Assembly: GCF_958450345.1 (NCBI RefSeq)
Contig: NC_088782.1
Span: 110,266,358-110,330,357 of the forward strand
Direction of reading: 5' to 3'
DNA length: 64,000 nt
DNA from: Calliphora vicina
Taxonomy: Eukaryota; Arthropoda; Insecta; Diptera; Calliphoridae
Shown: piece by piece, positions 45,930 to 58,525 of the stretch
Position numbering within the stretch: position 1 is the first letter of the stretch
Layout: each line of letters opens with the position of its first letter
Notes under the pieces: generated by a model
Told to the model about the DNA's origin: nothing
Seen by the model: only the letters and a program-made list of their open reading frames with translations
Database searches by the model: none
Made by a program: the position numbers and the translations under genes

Positions 45930-48095
45930 CAACGATTGAAACTTTAATTGGACTATATAAAGACCTAAGATTAAGCTAAATTAAAACTTGATAAAGACCT
46001 TCGATTAAAGCTAATCTTAAACTTTATAAGGGCCTAGCAATGAAGCTAATTTAAGACTTTATAAAGATCTACGCTTGAAGAGAATAAAAGACTTTAAAGA
46101 CCTGCGATTGAAGCTGATATAAGACTTTATAGAGACCTACTATTGAAACTATTCCAACACTTTATAAAGACCTTCGTTTGAAGCTGATATAAGACTTTAT
46201 AGAGACCAACTATTGAAGCTATTCCAACACTTTATAAAGACCTTCGTTTGAAGCTAATCTAAGACTTTATAAAGACCTACGATTAAAGCTAATTTTTATC
46301 TTTGCTTCACATTAATCTAAGACTTTACAGAGACCTACTATTGAAGCTAATCTAAGACTTTATAGGGACCTAATATAGAAGCTAATCTAACACTTTATAA
46401 AGACCTTCGTTTGAAGCTAAACTAACCCTTTATAAAGACCTACGATTGAAGCTAATCTAAGACTTTATAGAGACCTACGATTGAAGCTAATCTAAGACTT
46501 TATAGAGATCTACGATTGAAACTAATCTAACCCTTTATAAACCCTACGATTGAAGCTAATCTAAGACTTTACAGAGACCTACGATTGAAGCTAATCTAAC
46601 CCTTTATAAAGACCTACGATTGAAGCTAATCTAAGACTTTATAGAGATCTACGATTGAAGCTAATCTAACCCTTTATAAACCCTACGATTGAAGCTAATC
46701 TAAGACTTTACAGAGACCTACGATTGAAGCTAATCTAACCCTTTATAAAGACCTACGATTGAAGCTAATCTAAGACTTTATAGAGACCTACGATTGAAGC
46801 TAATCTAACCCTTTATAAAGACCTACGATTGAAGCTAATCTAAGACTTTACAGAGACCTACGATTGAAGCTAATCTAAAACTTTACATAGACCTACTATT
46901 GAAGCTAATCTAAGACTTTATAGAGACCTACGATTGAAGCTAATCTAAGACTTTATAGGGACGTAATATAGAAGCTAATCTAACACTTTATAAAGACCTT
47001 CGTTTGAAGCTAATCTAACCCTTTATAAAGACCTACGATTGAAGCTAATCTAAGACTTTATAGAGACCTACGATTGAAGCTAATCTAAGACTTTATAGGG
47101 ACGTAATATAGAAGCTAATCTAACACTTTATAAAGACCTTCGTTTGAAGCTAATCTAACCCTTTATAAAGACCTACGATTGAAGCTAATCTAAGACTTTA
47201 TAGAGACCTACGATTGAAGCTAATCTAACCCTTTATAAAGACCTACGATTGAAGCTAATCTATGACTTTATAGGGACCTAATATTGAAGCTTATCTAAGA
47301 CTTTACAGAGACCTACTATTGAAGCTAATCTAAGACTTTACAGAGACCTACTATTGAAGCTAATCTAACCCTTTATTAAGACCTACGATTGAAGCTAATC
47401 TAAGAATTTAATAGACCTGCGATTGAAGCAAATCCAAGACTTTAAAAAGCCTTACGATTAAAGCTAATCTAGCCCTTTATTAAGCCCTTTATTAAGATTG
47501 AAGCTGATCTATAATTTAAAACTGTATAAAGATCTACGATTGAAGAGAATAAATACCCACGATTGAAGCTGATCTTAAAAGACCTGCGATTAAAGCTCAT
47601 CTTAGAATTTTAAAAGACCTGCGGTTGCAGCAGATATAAGACTTTATAAAGATCTACGATTTAAGAGAATAAAAGTCTTTATAAAGACCATCGATTGAAG
47701 CTGATCCTAGAATTTAAAAAGACCTGCGATTGAAGCTAATCCAAGACTTTATAAAGACTTACGATTGAAGAGAATAAAAGACTTTTTAAAGACCTTCGTT
47801 TGAAGCTAATTAAGTCTTTATAAAGACTTACGATTGAAGCTATACTAAGACTTTAAAAAGCCAAATATTGAAGCTAATCTAAGGCTTTATAAAAACCTAC
47901 GATTGAAGAGAATAAAATACTTTATAAACCCCTTCGTTTGAAGCTAATGTAAGACTTTATAAAGACCTAAGATTGAAGCTAATCTAAGACTTTATAAAGA
48001 CCTACTATTGAAGCTGATCTAATAATTTATGACATGGGATTGAAGCTAATCTTAGACTTTATAAAGACCTACGATTGAAACTAAACTGTGACTAA
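45930..48095 (-). repeat. 35-bp satellite block 3, - orientation
   Basis: Monomers read on + as GACCTACGATTGAAGCTAAT + CTAAGACTTTATAGA, the inverse of block 2. Register is strict in the centre (46430-47400). The variant ACGTAATATAGAAGC occurs at 46961 and 47101, exactly 140 bp (4 x 35) apart, with the same neighbours, which is a higher-order repeat. Edges are degenerate. With block 2 it forms a facing pair of inverted arrays of about 2.2 kb each. Confidence 0.95.
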
Positions 48096-49240
48096 ATTTG
48101 GAGGAAATTTTTGTTTACTTTTTTGATATTGGCTTTACTTGTCTTCAGCTTCAAAATATTTTGATTCCAATACTTGTAGCTCAAATTTGATCATTACTAT
48201 TATAATTATATTTGAATAACTGTAACTATTAACGTATTCAACAGTTTTTTTTTTAATCATCGCTATCATAAAATCTTAAATGTGGTACAACAAGTTTATT
48301 CCCCCCTCTTTTTAAAAAGATTTAAAAAGTAATACTACATGAGTATGTAAACGTTTGTAAATTTATTTACATCTGTTATCTTTTTCTAAATTTATAAGCA
48401 TTGAAAAGTCAACCTTTGTTATTACTACAATTGGAAATACCACCACCAAATTTTTGGTACTATTTACTTGCAAAAAAGTACCATAATATTTGAAATACAT
48501 AAAAACAAAACCGAACTCCTTAAAACAGTTATGTCTATTTGAATTCAATTTTGTTACGACAAAACAAGTACTATTTTTGTTTTATATTGAGGAACATAAA
48601 TTGTTTCCTTAAATAAAAGTATCTTTTACCCACAATTTAAAGCCTTTATTTCTTTCTTTCCCCAAAACAAATCCACATTTTAATGTAAATTTATTAAAGT
48701 ACTCATACAGTTATTAAGAAATGTACATGCTTGTGTACTCTCGCAATGCATTTTCTAAACCATGGGAATCTTATGGATACAAAAACAAGTACCAGTTACA
48801 CAGATATTACATGCATACACCTACAAAAATACACCTTGACTCACACACGATTACATAGATCCAACAACATGCGAATGTTAAAGATACAACTTAGAGATAT
48901 TTGATAAAAGAGCGCACAGCTAGAAATGTGTGAAAAAAGAGCACAAAAAATAATAAAATTTAACATCTTCTAGATACGCATGGAGAAGTATTAAAAGGTG
49001 GTTAATTAAATAACTGTTGTTTGAAATTGACAAGTTGTGGTTGCTTTGAGTGGTGTATTTTAGGCCTGGTTAGAGTAGTGGTGGAATTTTAAGGTGGTGA
49101 ATTATTATAACAACTTTCAACAGTTGGTGGAAAAGTGTTTACTTGTACTGAGGTGAATTGTTTAGTAGTGCTACAGTTATGGCAACAGGAATTCATACAT
49201 CTTATGTTATCTTATCTTCAGTAATATTTCTATTTATACT
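48096..49240. other. Non-repetitive spacer between satellite blocks
   Basis: AT-rich, with scattered AAAAGTACC/GGTACT words like those in family A (48455-48485). The 61-codon minus ORF (48363-48548) is unsupported. No gene was recognised. Confidence 0.45.
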
Positions 49241-49244
49241 TCAA

Positions 49245-52060
49245 GTTATGATTCAATTGTAGGTCTTTGTATAGCCCAAATTTAGCTTCAATCTAGACAT
49301 TTTTTTAAGTATTTTTATAGTTTAATTTAATCTTCTTTCATAGGTCTTTATAGCGTCTTAATTTAGCTTCCATTGTAGGTCTTTCTAGAACCTTAATTTA
49401 GATTAAATTGTTGGTCTTTATAAACTCTTAATTTAGCTTCAATCGTAGGTCTTTATAGAGTCTTAATTTAGCATCCATTGTAGGTCTTTCTAGAGCCTGA
49501 ATTTAGCTTCCATTGTAGGTCTTTAAAGAGTCTTAATTTAGCTTCAATCGAAGGTCTTTATAGAGTATTAGTTTATCTTCAATTGTAAGTTTAGAGAGTC
49601 TTAGTATAGCTTCAATCTTAGGTCTTCATAGAGTCTTAATTTAGCTTCAATTGTAGGTCTTTCTAGAGTCTTAATTTAGCTTCAATCGTAGGTCTTTCTA
49701 GAGTATTAATTTAACTTCAAATGTAGGTCTTTATAAAGTCTTAATTTAGCTTCAATCGTAGGTCTTTATAAAGTCCTAGTTTAGCTTCAATTGTAAGTCT
49801 TTATAGAGTCTTAATTTAGCTTCAATTGTAGGTCTTTCTAGAGTCTTAATTTAGCTGCAATCGTAGGTCTTTATAGAGTCTTAATTTAGCTTCAATTGTA
49901 GGTCCTTATAAAGTCCTAGTTTAGCTTCAATTGTAGGTCTTTATAGAGTCTTAAATTAGCTTCCATTGTAGGTCTTTCTAGAGTCTGAATTTAGCTTCCA
50001 TTGTAGGTCTTTAAAGAGTCTTAATTTAGCTGCAATCGTAGGTCTTTATAGAGTCTTAGTTTATCTTCAATTGTAACATTAGAGAGTCTTAGTATAGCTT
50101 CAATCTTAGGTCTTCATAGAGTCTTAATTTAGCTTCAATTGTAGGTCTTTATAGAGTCTTGATTTAGTTTCAATTGTAGGTCCTTATAAAGTCCTAGTTT
50201 AGCTTCAATTGTAAGTCTTTCTAGAGTCTTAATTTAGCTTCAATTGTAAGTCTTTCTAGAGTCTTAATTTAGCTTCAATCGTAGGTCTTTATAAAGTCCT
50301 AGTTTAGCTTCAATCGTAGGTCTTTCTAGAGTCTTAATTTAGCTTCCATTCTAGGTCTTTATAAAGTCTTAATTTAGCTTCAATCGTATGTCTTTCTAGA
50401 GTCTTAATATAGCTTCAATTGTAGGTCTTTATAGAGTCTTCATTTAGATTCAATTGTAGGTCTTTCTAGAGTCTTAATTTAGCTTCAATCGTATGTCTTT
50501 ATAGAGTCTTAATTTAGCTTCAATCGTAGGTCTTTCTAGAGTCTTAATTTAGCTTCAATTGTAGGTCTTTCTAGAGTCTTAATTTAGCTTCAATCGTATG
50601 TCTTTATAGAGTCTTAATTTAGCTTCAATCGTAGGTCTTTCTAGAGTCTTAATTTAGCTTCAATTGTAGGTCTTTCTAGAGTCTTAATTTAGCTTCAATT
50701 GTAGGTCTTTATAGAGTCTTCATTTAGCTTCAATTGTAGGTCTTTCTACAGTCTTAATTTAGCTTCAATTGTAGGTCTTTATAGGGTCTTAATTTAGCTT
50801 CAATTGTAGGTCTTTCTAGAGTCTTAATTTAGCTTCAATCGTAGGTCTTTCTAGAGTCTTAATTTAGCTTCAATTGTATGTCTTTCTAGAGTCTTAATAT
50901 AGCTTCAATTGTAGGTCTTTATAGAGTCTTCATTTAGCTTCAATTGTAGGTCTTTCTACAGTCTTAATTTAGCTTCAATTGTAGGTCTTTATAGGGTCTT
51001 AATTTAGCTTCTATTGTAGGTCTTTCTAGAGTCTTAATTTAGCTTCAATCGTAGGTCTTTCTAGAGTCTTAATTTAGCTTCAATTGTATGTCTTTCTAGA
51101 GTCTTAATATAGCTTCAATTGTAGGTCTTTATAGAGTCTTCATTTAGCTTCAATTGTAGGTCTTTCTACAGTCTTAATTTAGCTTCAATTGTAGGTCTTT
51201 ATAGAGTCTTAATTTAGCTTCAATCGTAGGTCTTTCTAGAGTCTTAATTACGCTTCAATTGTAAGTCTTTCTAGAGTCTTAATATAGCTTCAATTGTAGG
51301 TCTTTATAGAGTCTTAATTTAGCTTCAATTGTAGGTCTTTCTAGAGTCTTAAGTTAGCTTCAATTGTAGGTATTTCTAGTCTTTATTTAGATTCTCTTGT
51401 AAGTCTTTCTAGAGTCTTAATTTAGCTTCAATTGTAGGTCTTTCTAAAGTCTTAATTTAGCTTCCATTGTAGGTCTTTAAAGAGTCTTAATTTAGCATCA
51501 ATTGTAGGTCTTTCTAGAGTCTTAATTTAGCTCCAATTGTAGGTCTTTCTAAAGTCTTAATTTAGCTTTCATTGTAGGTCTTTAAAGAGTCTTAATTTAG
51601 CTTCAATTGTAGGTCTTTCTACAGTCTTAATTTAGCTTCAATTGTAGGTCTTTCTAGAGTCTTAATTTAGATTCTCTTGTAAGTCTTTCTAGAGTCTTAA
51701 TTTAGCATCAATTGTAGGTCTTTATAAAGTCCTAGTTTAGCTTCAATTGTAGGTCTTTATAGAGTCTTAATTTAGCATCCATTGTAGGTCTTTATAGAGT
51801 CTTAATTTAGCTTCAATTGTAGGTCTTTATAAAGTCCTAGTTTAGCTTCAATTGTAGGTCTTTATAGAGTCTTAATTTAGCTTCAATCGTAGATCTTTAC
51901 AAAGCCCTAATTTAGCTTCAATTGTAAGTCTTTCTAGAGTCTTAATTTAGCTTCGATTGTAGGTCTTTATAGAGTCTTAATTTAGCTTCAATTATAGGTC
52001 CTTTTATAATCTAAGTTTAGCTTCAATCGCTGGTTTAATAAGTCCTCCATAAAACTTGAT
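49245..52060 (+). repeat. 35-bp satellite block 4, + orientation, AATTTAG subfamily
   Basis: About 80 monomers of type CTTAATTTAGCTTCAATTGT + AGGTCTTTCTAGAGT. This subfamily differs from block 2 (AATTTAG for GATTAG, CTAGAG for ATAAAG), so arrays are homogenised locally. The marker GTCTTCATTTAG, with CATTTAG starting at 50441, 50721, 50931 and 51141, gives spacings of 280, 210 and 210 bp, all multiples of 35. Confidence 0.97.
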
Positions 52061-53728
52061 TTCAATTTCATTATTTTCCATTCCTACTTTTGGTCTATAG
52101 GGAAATCATAATCGAAATGTTTAGACATCATATTGCTTCTAATTCTGTTCTCCGACTGGACTCTTATTTTGTATTTTTTAACTTAAAAACCGTTACCAAA
52201 TTTAACAAATTTAACACATTGTCCTAAATAAATTAAACACTTTCACATCAACATTTTAACCTCCAAGAACCCAAACAACATCCCTCAAAAATCCCTAAAA
52301 CCGGACCTTAAAACAATAACTTCGTTAAATTGTATTTCTAAATCGTCAGCAAGATCTTTGTATCTAACAAATAATCATAATAAAAAGGTTTATGAAAGAA
52401 AACACAATAATGGGCCATTATAAAAAATTTCACATCTAAATCATTTTAAAATTATAAAAGACTCACACAGAAAAGAATCAAAGTCCCTTTTATCAGATGA
52501 AAAATTACACGTTTTTTGTGCAACGGAAAAGAATAAAAACTAAAAACAACAATCAAACGATCAGAAAATGCCACCACAAACAAACGATCTAAGTTTTTAA
52601 CAGTGTGGGTAGAGTAGGGGACAAATGTAAAAGGGTACTTGGGTACTTTTTAGTAGTAAGAAAAGTACTTTGCTTTTTAAGACTGAGGATCAGTAAAATT
52701 CTATTACAGGGAGTCTATAAGTGACAACTGTTATTGCACAAATTATAGAAAAGGAAGTTAGATCTTGTTGAATGTGATCAAAAGCCTGAAATGTCTGAAA
52801 ACATTCTCAATTAATCTGCCAAGTGTCTCAGTTCATGGACTCTTCTGCAACAGTTTTAAAAAAATTTAAGAATCTGGGTAACGACCCAAATGTCTGAAAA
52901 CTATTCCATATTTGAAACAGCACCACTTTTTATCTTAAACCTAAATTTTTTAGGCGACGGTATGAAAAAAGGGTTTTATTCTCTGGGTGTCGTTTAGGAA
53001 TCGAGACATAAAATACCTTTTAGCTATATTTAATACATTTTTAGTCCCTATTTTTGTAAAAAAAAATCCTCAAACACTGTCACAGCATTGCTACAAAAAC
53101 GATCCCTCACTTTTCAAAGAAACCTACAACTGAAGAAAAAAACGTTAAACAGGTAGAAGACGACAGACATTCTGGATGGTGATGTGAAATTGAAAAACAA
53201 AACAAAAAAAAACATTGAAAAAGATTTGGTAAACAAAGATGACTCATTCTCATGAAAACATAAGCAGTGTACAAATGCGTGCAAGTGCGCCTAAAGAATT
53301 ACATACGTGCATACCAATTCCAATTCTAGCAACAAAAACTCACAAAGATGTATGTTAATGTGTGGAGCTATTGCAGACCATTTCTAACATTGGGTCTTTG
53401 GCAGCACAAGACTACCATGATCGATTTAAGCTACGACAAAGTACCCAGCAGTTAAGCAAGTAGTCAGTGTCTCCCTTATGGACAGTAATTGTCAGTAATG
53501 TCTGGGTCATTTGGCACTAATGTGCTCTTTGTAGTCAAGAGAGAAGTCAATTGGTTTCTTTATACATCCCACTTAATCTAGCGTGAAGTCACTGGTCACT
53601 TAAGTGCCTCTAGGTAATCTAGAGTAAACGTTTATAAGGTACTACACTTTAGAAAGTAGTTATTTTACCCAACAGATGTAATCAATTGAAGAGTTCTCGG
53701 AGGAAGGTTTGTTTGCAAGCAATAACTA
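52061..53728. other. No confident features
   Basis: No ORF above 60 codons, domain or repeat family. Short GGTACTTTTT-like words occur near 52637-52650. Confidence 0.5.
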
Positions 53729-53948
53729 CACAGAGAAAACAGATTCGTAGTAGCAACCGAATTTGTTGACAATCGAATGATTCTGTCTTAGTGACCGAAT
53801 TTTACAGTTGTGGCTACTAAATTTTAGAAGTGATAAGAAAAGTTTGGTTGCATTAACCGAAATTCTTCTTTATCCACTGACTTTCTGTTGCTATAACCGA
53901 AAAATTATTTGTATGCAACCGAATCATTCGATTGGCAACAAATCAGAC
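53729..53948. mobile_element. MITE with CACAGAGAAAAC end, copy 2 (right end lost)
   Basis: It matches 18347-18570 with moderate divergence: CACAGAGAAAACAGATTCGT, ATTTTAGAAGTG, CGAATCATTCGATTGGCAAC. It stops just before the right terminal repeat. A 60-codon ORF overlapping it is not a gene. Confidence 0.8.
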
Positions 53949-54669
53949 AGCCTCATTGTAATCAAAAGGTTCAATTGGCCCTCTGCCTAAGACATGCAAG
54001 TGTTAAAATAACTAGTCACCTAACTACTTATGTAACTAGTTGTCCCCCTAAATAGATAGATAAAATCACTAGTTTGGGACAGTCACCCAGAACTGCTGGG
54101 TATATGTACAACTATGTTGATATGTTAAACACACACAAACTCGAAAACATCAAACAAGTTTAAAATTCTTTCAACGTTTAAAAGAAAACAACCTCTAATT
54201 GGAGAATACACGGAAAGAAAAAATTTAAATAAATCCTTTTTATAGATTTAATCAAATGTCAGTATCAATCAGCACACTATCATTAGTAACCCGGCAGTAC
54301 TGTAGACAATCTAACACTGACGATTGACTAAAATCAATAAACAGCTAACTAAATAACTTTCATAAATGGGACCTAGCGCAAACATAATTGTAATAAATAT
54401 ATATGTATCTTCTTTTTTTATGTTGTAGCGAGACCTGCCTTTTAACTGATAGGCAACACTGCTCTTGTCAACAGGCATCTGTCAATTGACTCCTGCCAAA
54501 ATTTGAAGAAGCTGTGTCATTTAGTTTGTATTTGACAGCAGTTGCTTTTTTTGATTTTTTTATCCAAAAACCTGTGTTTCATTCAAAATGTCACGGACTT
54601 ATTGACCCGCCTTAACAAGTGGCGCAAAGTGTATATGATAAGAGACTATCCAACCAACCAGGAAGAAAC
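53949..54669. other. No confident features
   Basis: No repeat family or ORF was recognised. Confidence 0.45.
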
Positions 54670-54898
54670 TACCCTGCAAGAAATGACTGATGGAAACTAA
54701 CACACTAGCAATTTATTTACCAACACATGCATAACACGGCATAAGTTGGAAAGAGAAAAAAAGTCACACATAAACGAATGTTTCCATCAGTTTTTTGCCG
54801 ATGCCCTTAATAAAATGATGGGAACTACTGATGTATAAACCCATCAGCACTACCCATCAGATGATGGATCAAATGACTGTCACTGTTCTTGTAGGGTA
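54670..54898. mobile_element. 229-bp MITE with TACCCTGCAAGAA inverted ends
   Basis: The left end TACCCTGCAAGAAATGAC pairs with GTCACTGTTCTTGTAGGGTA at the right end (one mismatch and a small gap). Nested CTGATGG / CCATCAG words recur inside. No target duplication is clear. A non-LTR relic begins directly to the right. Confidence 0.65.
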
Positions 54899-54904
54899 AC
54901 GAAT

Positions 54905-55205
54905 CTCTTATTAATGTAGCTACTTTAAATGCAGATACTCTTTTTCAAGAGCACAATTTTTTCATTAACCTCAGATCTCATTCCATCAATTCTGCAACAG
55001 TTTTTTTTTGAAAATCTCTTCATATTAGTAACACTACATCATCCGCGTAAGCTAGTGCTCCGAGACTAACTCGCACGAGTTATATTTGTATCTTACTCAG
55101 AACAATAATCCATAATGCAGCTGATTAAACTTCGCCCTGAGGATTACCCTGAGTTGCCACCGCATTCTTGATTGTGTTCAGCCTGAATATGGGGTAGTGT
55201 GAGTA
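54905..55205 (-). pseudogene. Non-LTR retrotransposon reverse transcriptase fragment with YADD
   Basis: On minus, the frame gives NTIKNAVATQGNPQGEV, a stop, SAALWIIVLSKI, a stop, then GALAYADDVVLLI (about 55190-55025). The Q-G-x-P-Q-G block and the Y-A-D-D catalytic motif are the two hallmarks of the RT palm in non-LTR elements, in the right order and spacing. At least three stops make it a relic. It could belong to the same family as the + strand relics, but they do not overlap in coverage. Confidence 0.8.
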
Positions 55206-55534
55206 CTGGGGTTCCTAATGGAAATTTCTTTAAGTTTACTTAATAAAAATACAAAATCGTTTCTGCACAGATTCGTTGTGCTTTGTTTTCCCAATCAAAA
55301 AATGTGATTTGCCGCACTTCTATTTTTTCAATTTCAATTTTCAATTTTTCAATGAAGCATAGGATATTCTCCTCGATCAAGAGATCAATACAGTTCTCTA
55401 ATCTCGATGTCAAGCTATGAAGTGGTGATCCAATCGATTTCCCTTTATTGTGAGCATGTTATTCCTCAAAGAATGTCATATTTAACATCTTTGCTCTAAT
55501 ACGATCATCTAAATTCCCTTCTAGATGACTTCAC

Positions 55535-55625
55535 CTTGTCCCCCATACAAATGTCTCCTCGAAATACATTCTGAACAGTCATAAATATGTTGATTATGCT
55601 GCAATCCTTATAAATTATTAGCACA
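55535..55625. repeat. Short dispersed repeat B, copy 2
   Basis: CCCCCATACAAATGTC, AGTCATAAATATGTTGATTATG (in two parts) and GCTGCAATCC match 40140-40235, again next to a mini-me-like left end. Confidence 0.6.
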
Positions 55626-55657
55626 AGGAGCAGAACTTTTATACGAATTCTTTTTTA

Positions 55658-56275
55658 AACAAGTAAGAGAGCTATATTCGGCTGTACCAAATTTTACTTC
55701 AAAAAATTTGAAATATTTTTAGGTAAACAAAATTTTTTTTCCAAAGTTTTTTTTTCATTTTTTGTAAAAATAATTTTTCGAATTCTTTTTTTTAAATTTT
55801 TAAAATTTTTTTTTTGTTTTTAAATTTTTTAAATTCGGATTAAAAAATATGTTTTCCGATTTTTACCCATTGTAGGTCCAATTTACTATGGTTTTGTATA
55901 CGTCGTTGCAAAGGTCTTTGAAATATCTATCATTAGATATCTATATTGTCTATATTAATGACTTAGTAATCCAGATATAGGTCAGAAATAGGTCAAAAAT
56001 CTAGGTTGTCATATCAGCAGTTTATGGACCGATTTTCTTGATTTTAAATAGCAACCGAGACGAAAGAATTCCTGAGTATTGATATATGAATCGTGTATGT
56101 AAGTAATTTGTGGGCTTCGGAAAGTTGATTTCAACAGACAGACGGAAATGGCTTAATCAACTTAAGGATCCAGAATATATATACTTTATAGGGTCGCAAA
56201 ATTATATTATGGAAATTACAAACGTAATGACAAACTTATATGTATAATACCCTTCTCACGAAGGTGAAGGGTATA
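55658..56275 (+). mobile_element. mini-me/DINE-1-like element, near full length
   Basis: Left terminus AACAAGTAAGAGAGCTATAT; the 5' hairpin is mutated (TTCGGCTGTACCAAA). The A/T homopolymer zone, the core (55910-56060), a short GTCY remnant (56136-56148) and the right hairpin ACCCTTCTCACGAAGGTGAA to GGGTATAAGAA follow. Confidence 0.9.
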
Positions 56276-56399
56276 AGAATAGGTTCCTAACACTTATTGC
56301 TAAGCAATCTATTCTCTATTATAAAGTCCAGTAATGCTTTAACAGGAACTTAGGGAAGAGAGTTTTAATTTGCCGGAAATAGACGGCGTTGAGCAGGAA

Positions 56400-57130
56400 T
56401 TCTATTGATAAGAATTGAGTACTACGTCCAGGCATGTTAAACTGGATTTACATATCGTAAGGCCCATTATTGCTTATGGTTGTACGGTTTGGTGGAAAGG
56501 CAATGGGAAAAAGCGGTTATAGGCAGATACTCAGTAATGTTCCGAGATGTGCAATCGGTAGCAACCCTCAGGCAGCACTGAATATAATCCTTAACCTACT
56601 TGCGACTTTAGAATTCACCCCCAATTGTGTTTCCAAGTATGGACGAGTGGATTGGATCTGGACAACTATTTGAAGGGTTTGCAGTTTTCACTAATGGTCC
56701 AACATGGAATCTGGCACTGGATTTTATGTAGTAAATGAGGACATCAAAGTGTCATACAGACTCCAAGACGAATACAGGGTCGTCCATGCAGAGATCCTAA
56801 CGATATGGAATTCAAGAGGGCTCTAGTAGCGTACGGATCTGGACTATATTAATAGTCCACTACCATAGGTTGATCTTCACAAGATTCCGGGACGCTACGA
56901 ACCAATCCTTGTGTATTAGGATTGCAGTATGTTCAAAGTTGGATGCAAAGGCAACCAGAATACTAATTGAGTTGGATAGGAAAAGTCTCACGTAAAAGTG
57001 GTAAGCGGTCACTGCGCACAGGACTGTCCGAGGATATTGAGGAACTAGAAAAGGTAGAACATATTCTGTGTAACTGTGGTAGATTACTGTGGGAAATAGC
57101 TGGATATGAACTAGGCTAGTTTAGGTAACA
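56400..57130 (+). pseudogene. Non-LTR retrotransposon ORF2 C-terminal relic
   Basis: VRPIIAYGCTVWWKG (about 56459-56503) is the conserved segment after the RT domain. NPQAALNIILNLLAT follows near 56562-56610. YRLQDEYRVVHAEILTIW (about 56755-56809) carries the second RNase H acidic residue (A-E). Near 56996-57060, VSGHCAQDC and VEHILCNCGRL match the Cys/His tail. Frames shift between blocks and stops are present. The order of motifs is identical to the relic at 17100. Confidence 0.8.
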
Positions 57131-57420
57131 GGACTCTGTGAATCGCAGTCTACAGCACTTAAAAATCTCAGTGACAACGCTGAGCCTGATGCTATCAAAG
57201 AAAGCACTATTTTTTTGGGAGTAATATTCGATTATAAATTACAATAGATACCGAATCTAAAGTAAGTAGTAAGCTTTCACTGCTATGTACTCTTGTTCGA
57301 AACATATGAAGAAAACATGGGGAATTAAAAGATTCTGATTTATGGGTTATATAAGTTCTTGTCTGATGGGTTGTAATAAATACTCGAAGGGTCACGAATA
57401 TCCAGAGATATTGATGCTAT

Positions 57421-57553
57421 ATACAGCCCAATTATGAAACAAATTTCCCGGGAGTTTTTCCCTTTTCGTTTTTTTAATCTAGAATTTGAATAGGAAAATG
57501 AGAAAAGGGAAAAAACACCCGGAGAGTTTTTTTCCATAATTGGGCTGATAGTA
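57421..57553. mobile_element. Fold-back element, copy 2
   Basis: ACAGCCCAATTATGAAA pairs with CCATAATTGGGCTG, and GGGAGTTTTTCCCTTTTC with GAAAAGGGAAAAAACACCC. Centre AGAATTTGAATAGG matches the centre of 39130-39280, so both are copies of one family. Confidence 0.8.
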
Positions 57554-58235
57554 TTCTAGAAATGTTTCCGCTTCACCTACATATTAAGGAAGATGCTTTA
57601 AGAACTCAAATTAGACTTAGCCCGAATAGACAATTGAGGAACATTGAAAGTTTGGAGAGCAGTGAATATAATTTCTCGCCGTGTACTTCACATATTTTAC
57701 CCTTTTTTTCTTGTTCATCTCAAAGTATGAGTCAACAAGTTGGTAATCAATAGCTCATGTTAAATAATATTTAAGCTACAGTATATGAAAAGAGTCTTTA
57801 TGTAGACATTATGTGTTGGATGGCCGTTTTATATTTAACAGGTAGATCATAAAGTTGCTGGTGTCTTTAGCATGTGGTTTGCTTGCTTCTAAAAAGGGTT
57901 GTTTTATACATTTCAAAACTATTAATAAAAAAAGCCAATGAATTGAAAACGCAAAACATGGAAGAAAAGTCGTTAACAAAATAAATTATGTAAATTAGGG
58001 GTTTTTCAAAAAATTATTTCTTTCGATAAATTTAAATAAATGTATTGATTTTCCTTCTTTCTTTAATACGACAATTTATTATGGGTCTAAGTCAATGGGA
58101 GATGACAATGTAAAGAGGATTTAAATTAGTAAGGGATTAATTAGATGATAAGAAATCATATGAGAGACAGTGATTAAAATGTTGTTAGGTGAGAAATAGT
58201 AATGATTAAAGGGGTTACTCCATAACACTATACAG
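57554..58235. other. No confident features
   Basis: It contains a 63-codon ORF (57562-57753) starting just after the fold-back element. It is Ser-rich, has no domain and is not called. Confidence 0.45.
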
Positions 58236-58239
58236 AAGA

Positions 58240-58525
58240 TAAGAATTGGGACTACACAAAGACCTATGATTGAAGCTAAAGTTGGGCTACATAAAGACCT
58301 ACGATTTAAGCTAAAGTTGGACTACACAAAGACCTACGATTGAAGCTAAAGTTTGACAACATAAAGACAAACGATTGAAGCTAAAGTTGGACTTCATAGC
58401 CCTATGATTTAAGCTAAAGTTGGACTATATCTAGACCAACGATTGAACCTATAGTTTGACTACATAAAGACCCACGATTGAAGCTAAAGTTGGACTACAC
58501 AAAGACCTACAATTGAAGCTATAGT
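58240..58525 (-). repeat. 35-bp satellite block 5, - orientation, AAAGTTGG subfamily
   Basis: About eight monomers of type GACCTACGATTGAAGCTAAA + GTTGGACTACACAAA. It is related to block 3 but with a distinctive AAAGTTGGACTACAC segment. Confidence 0.9.
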
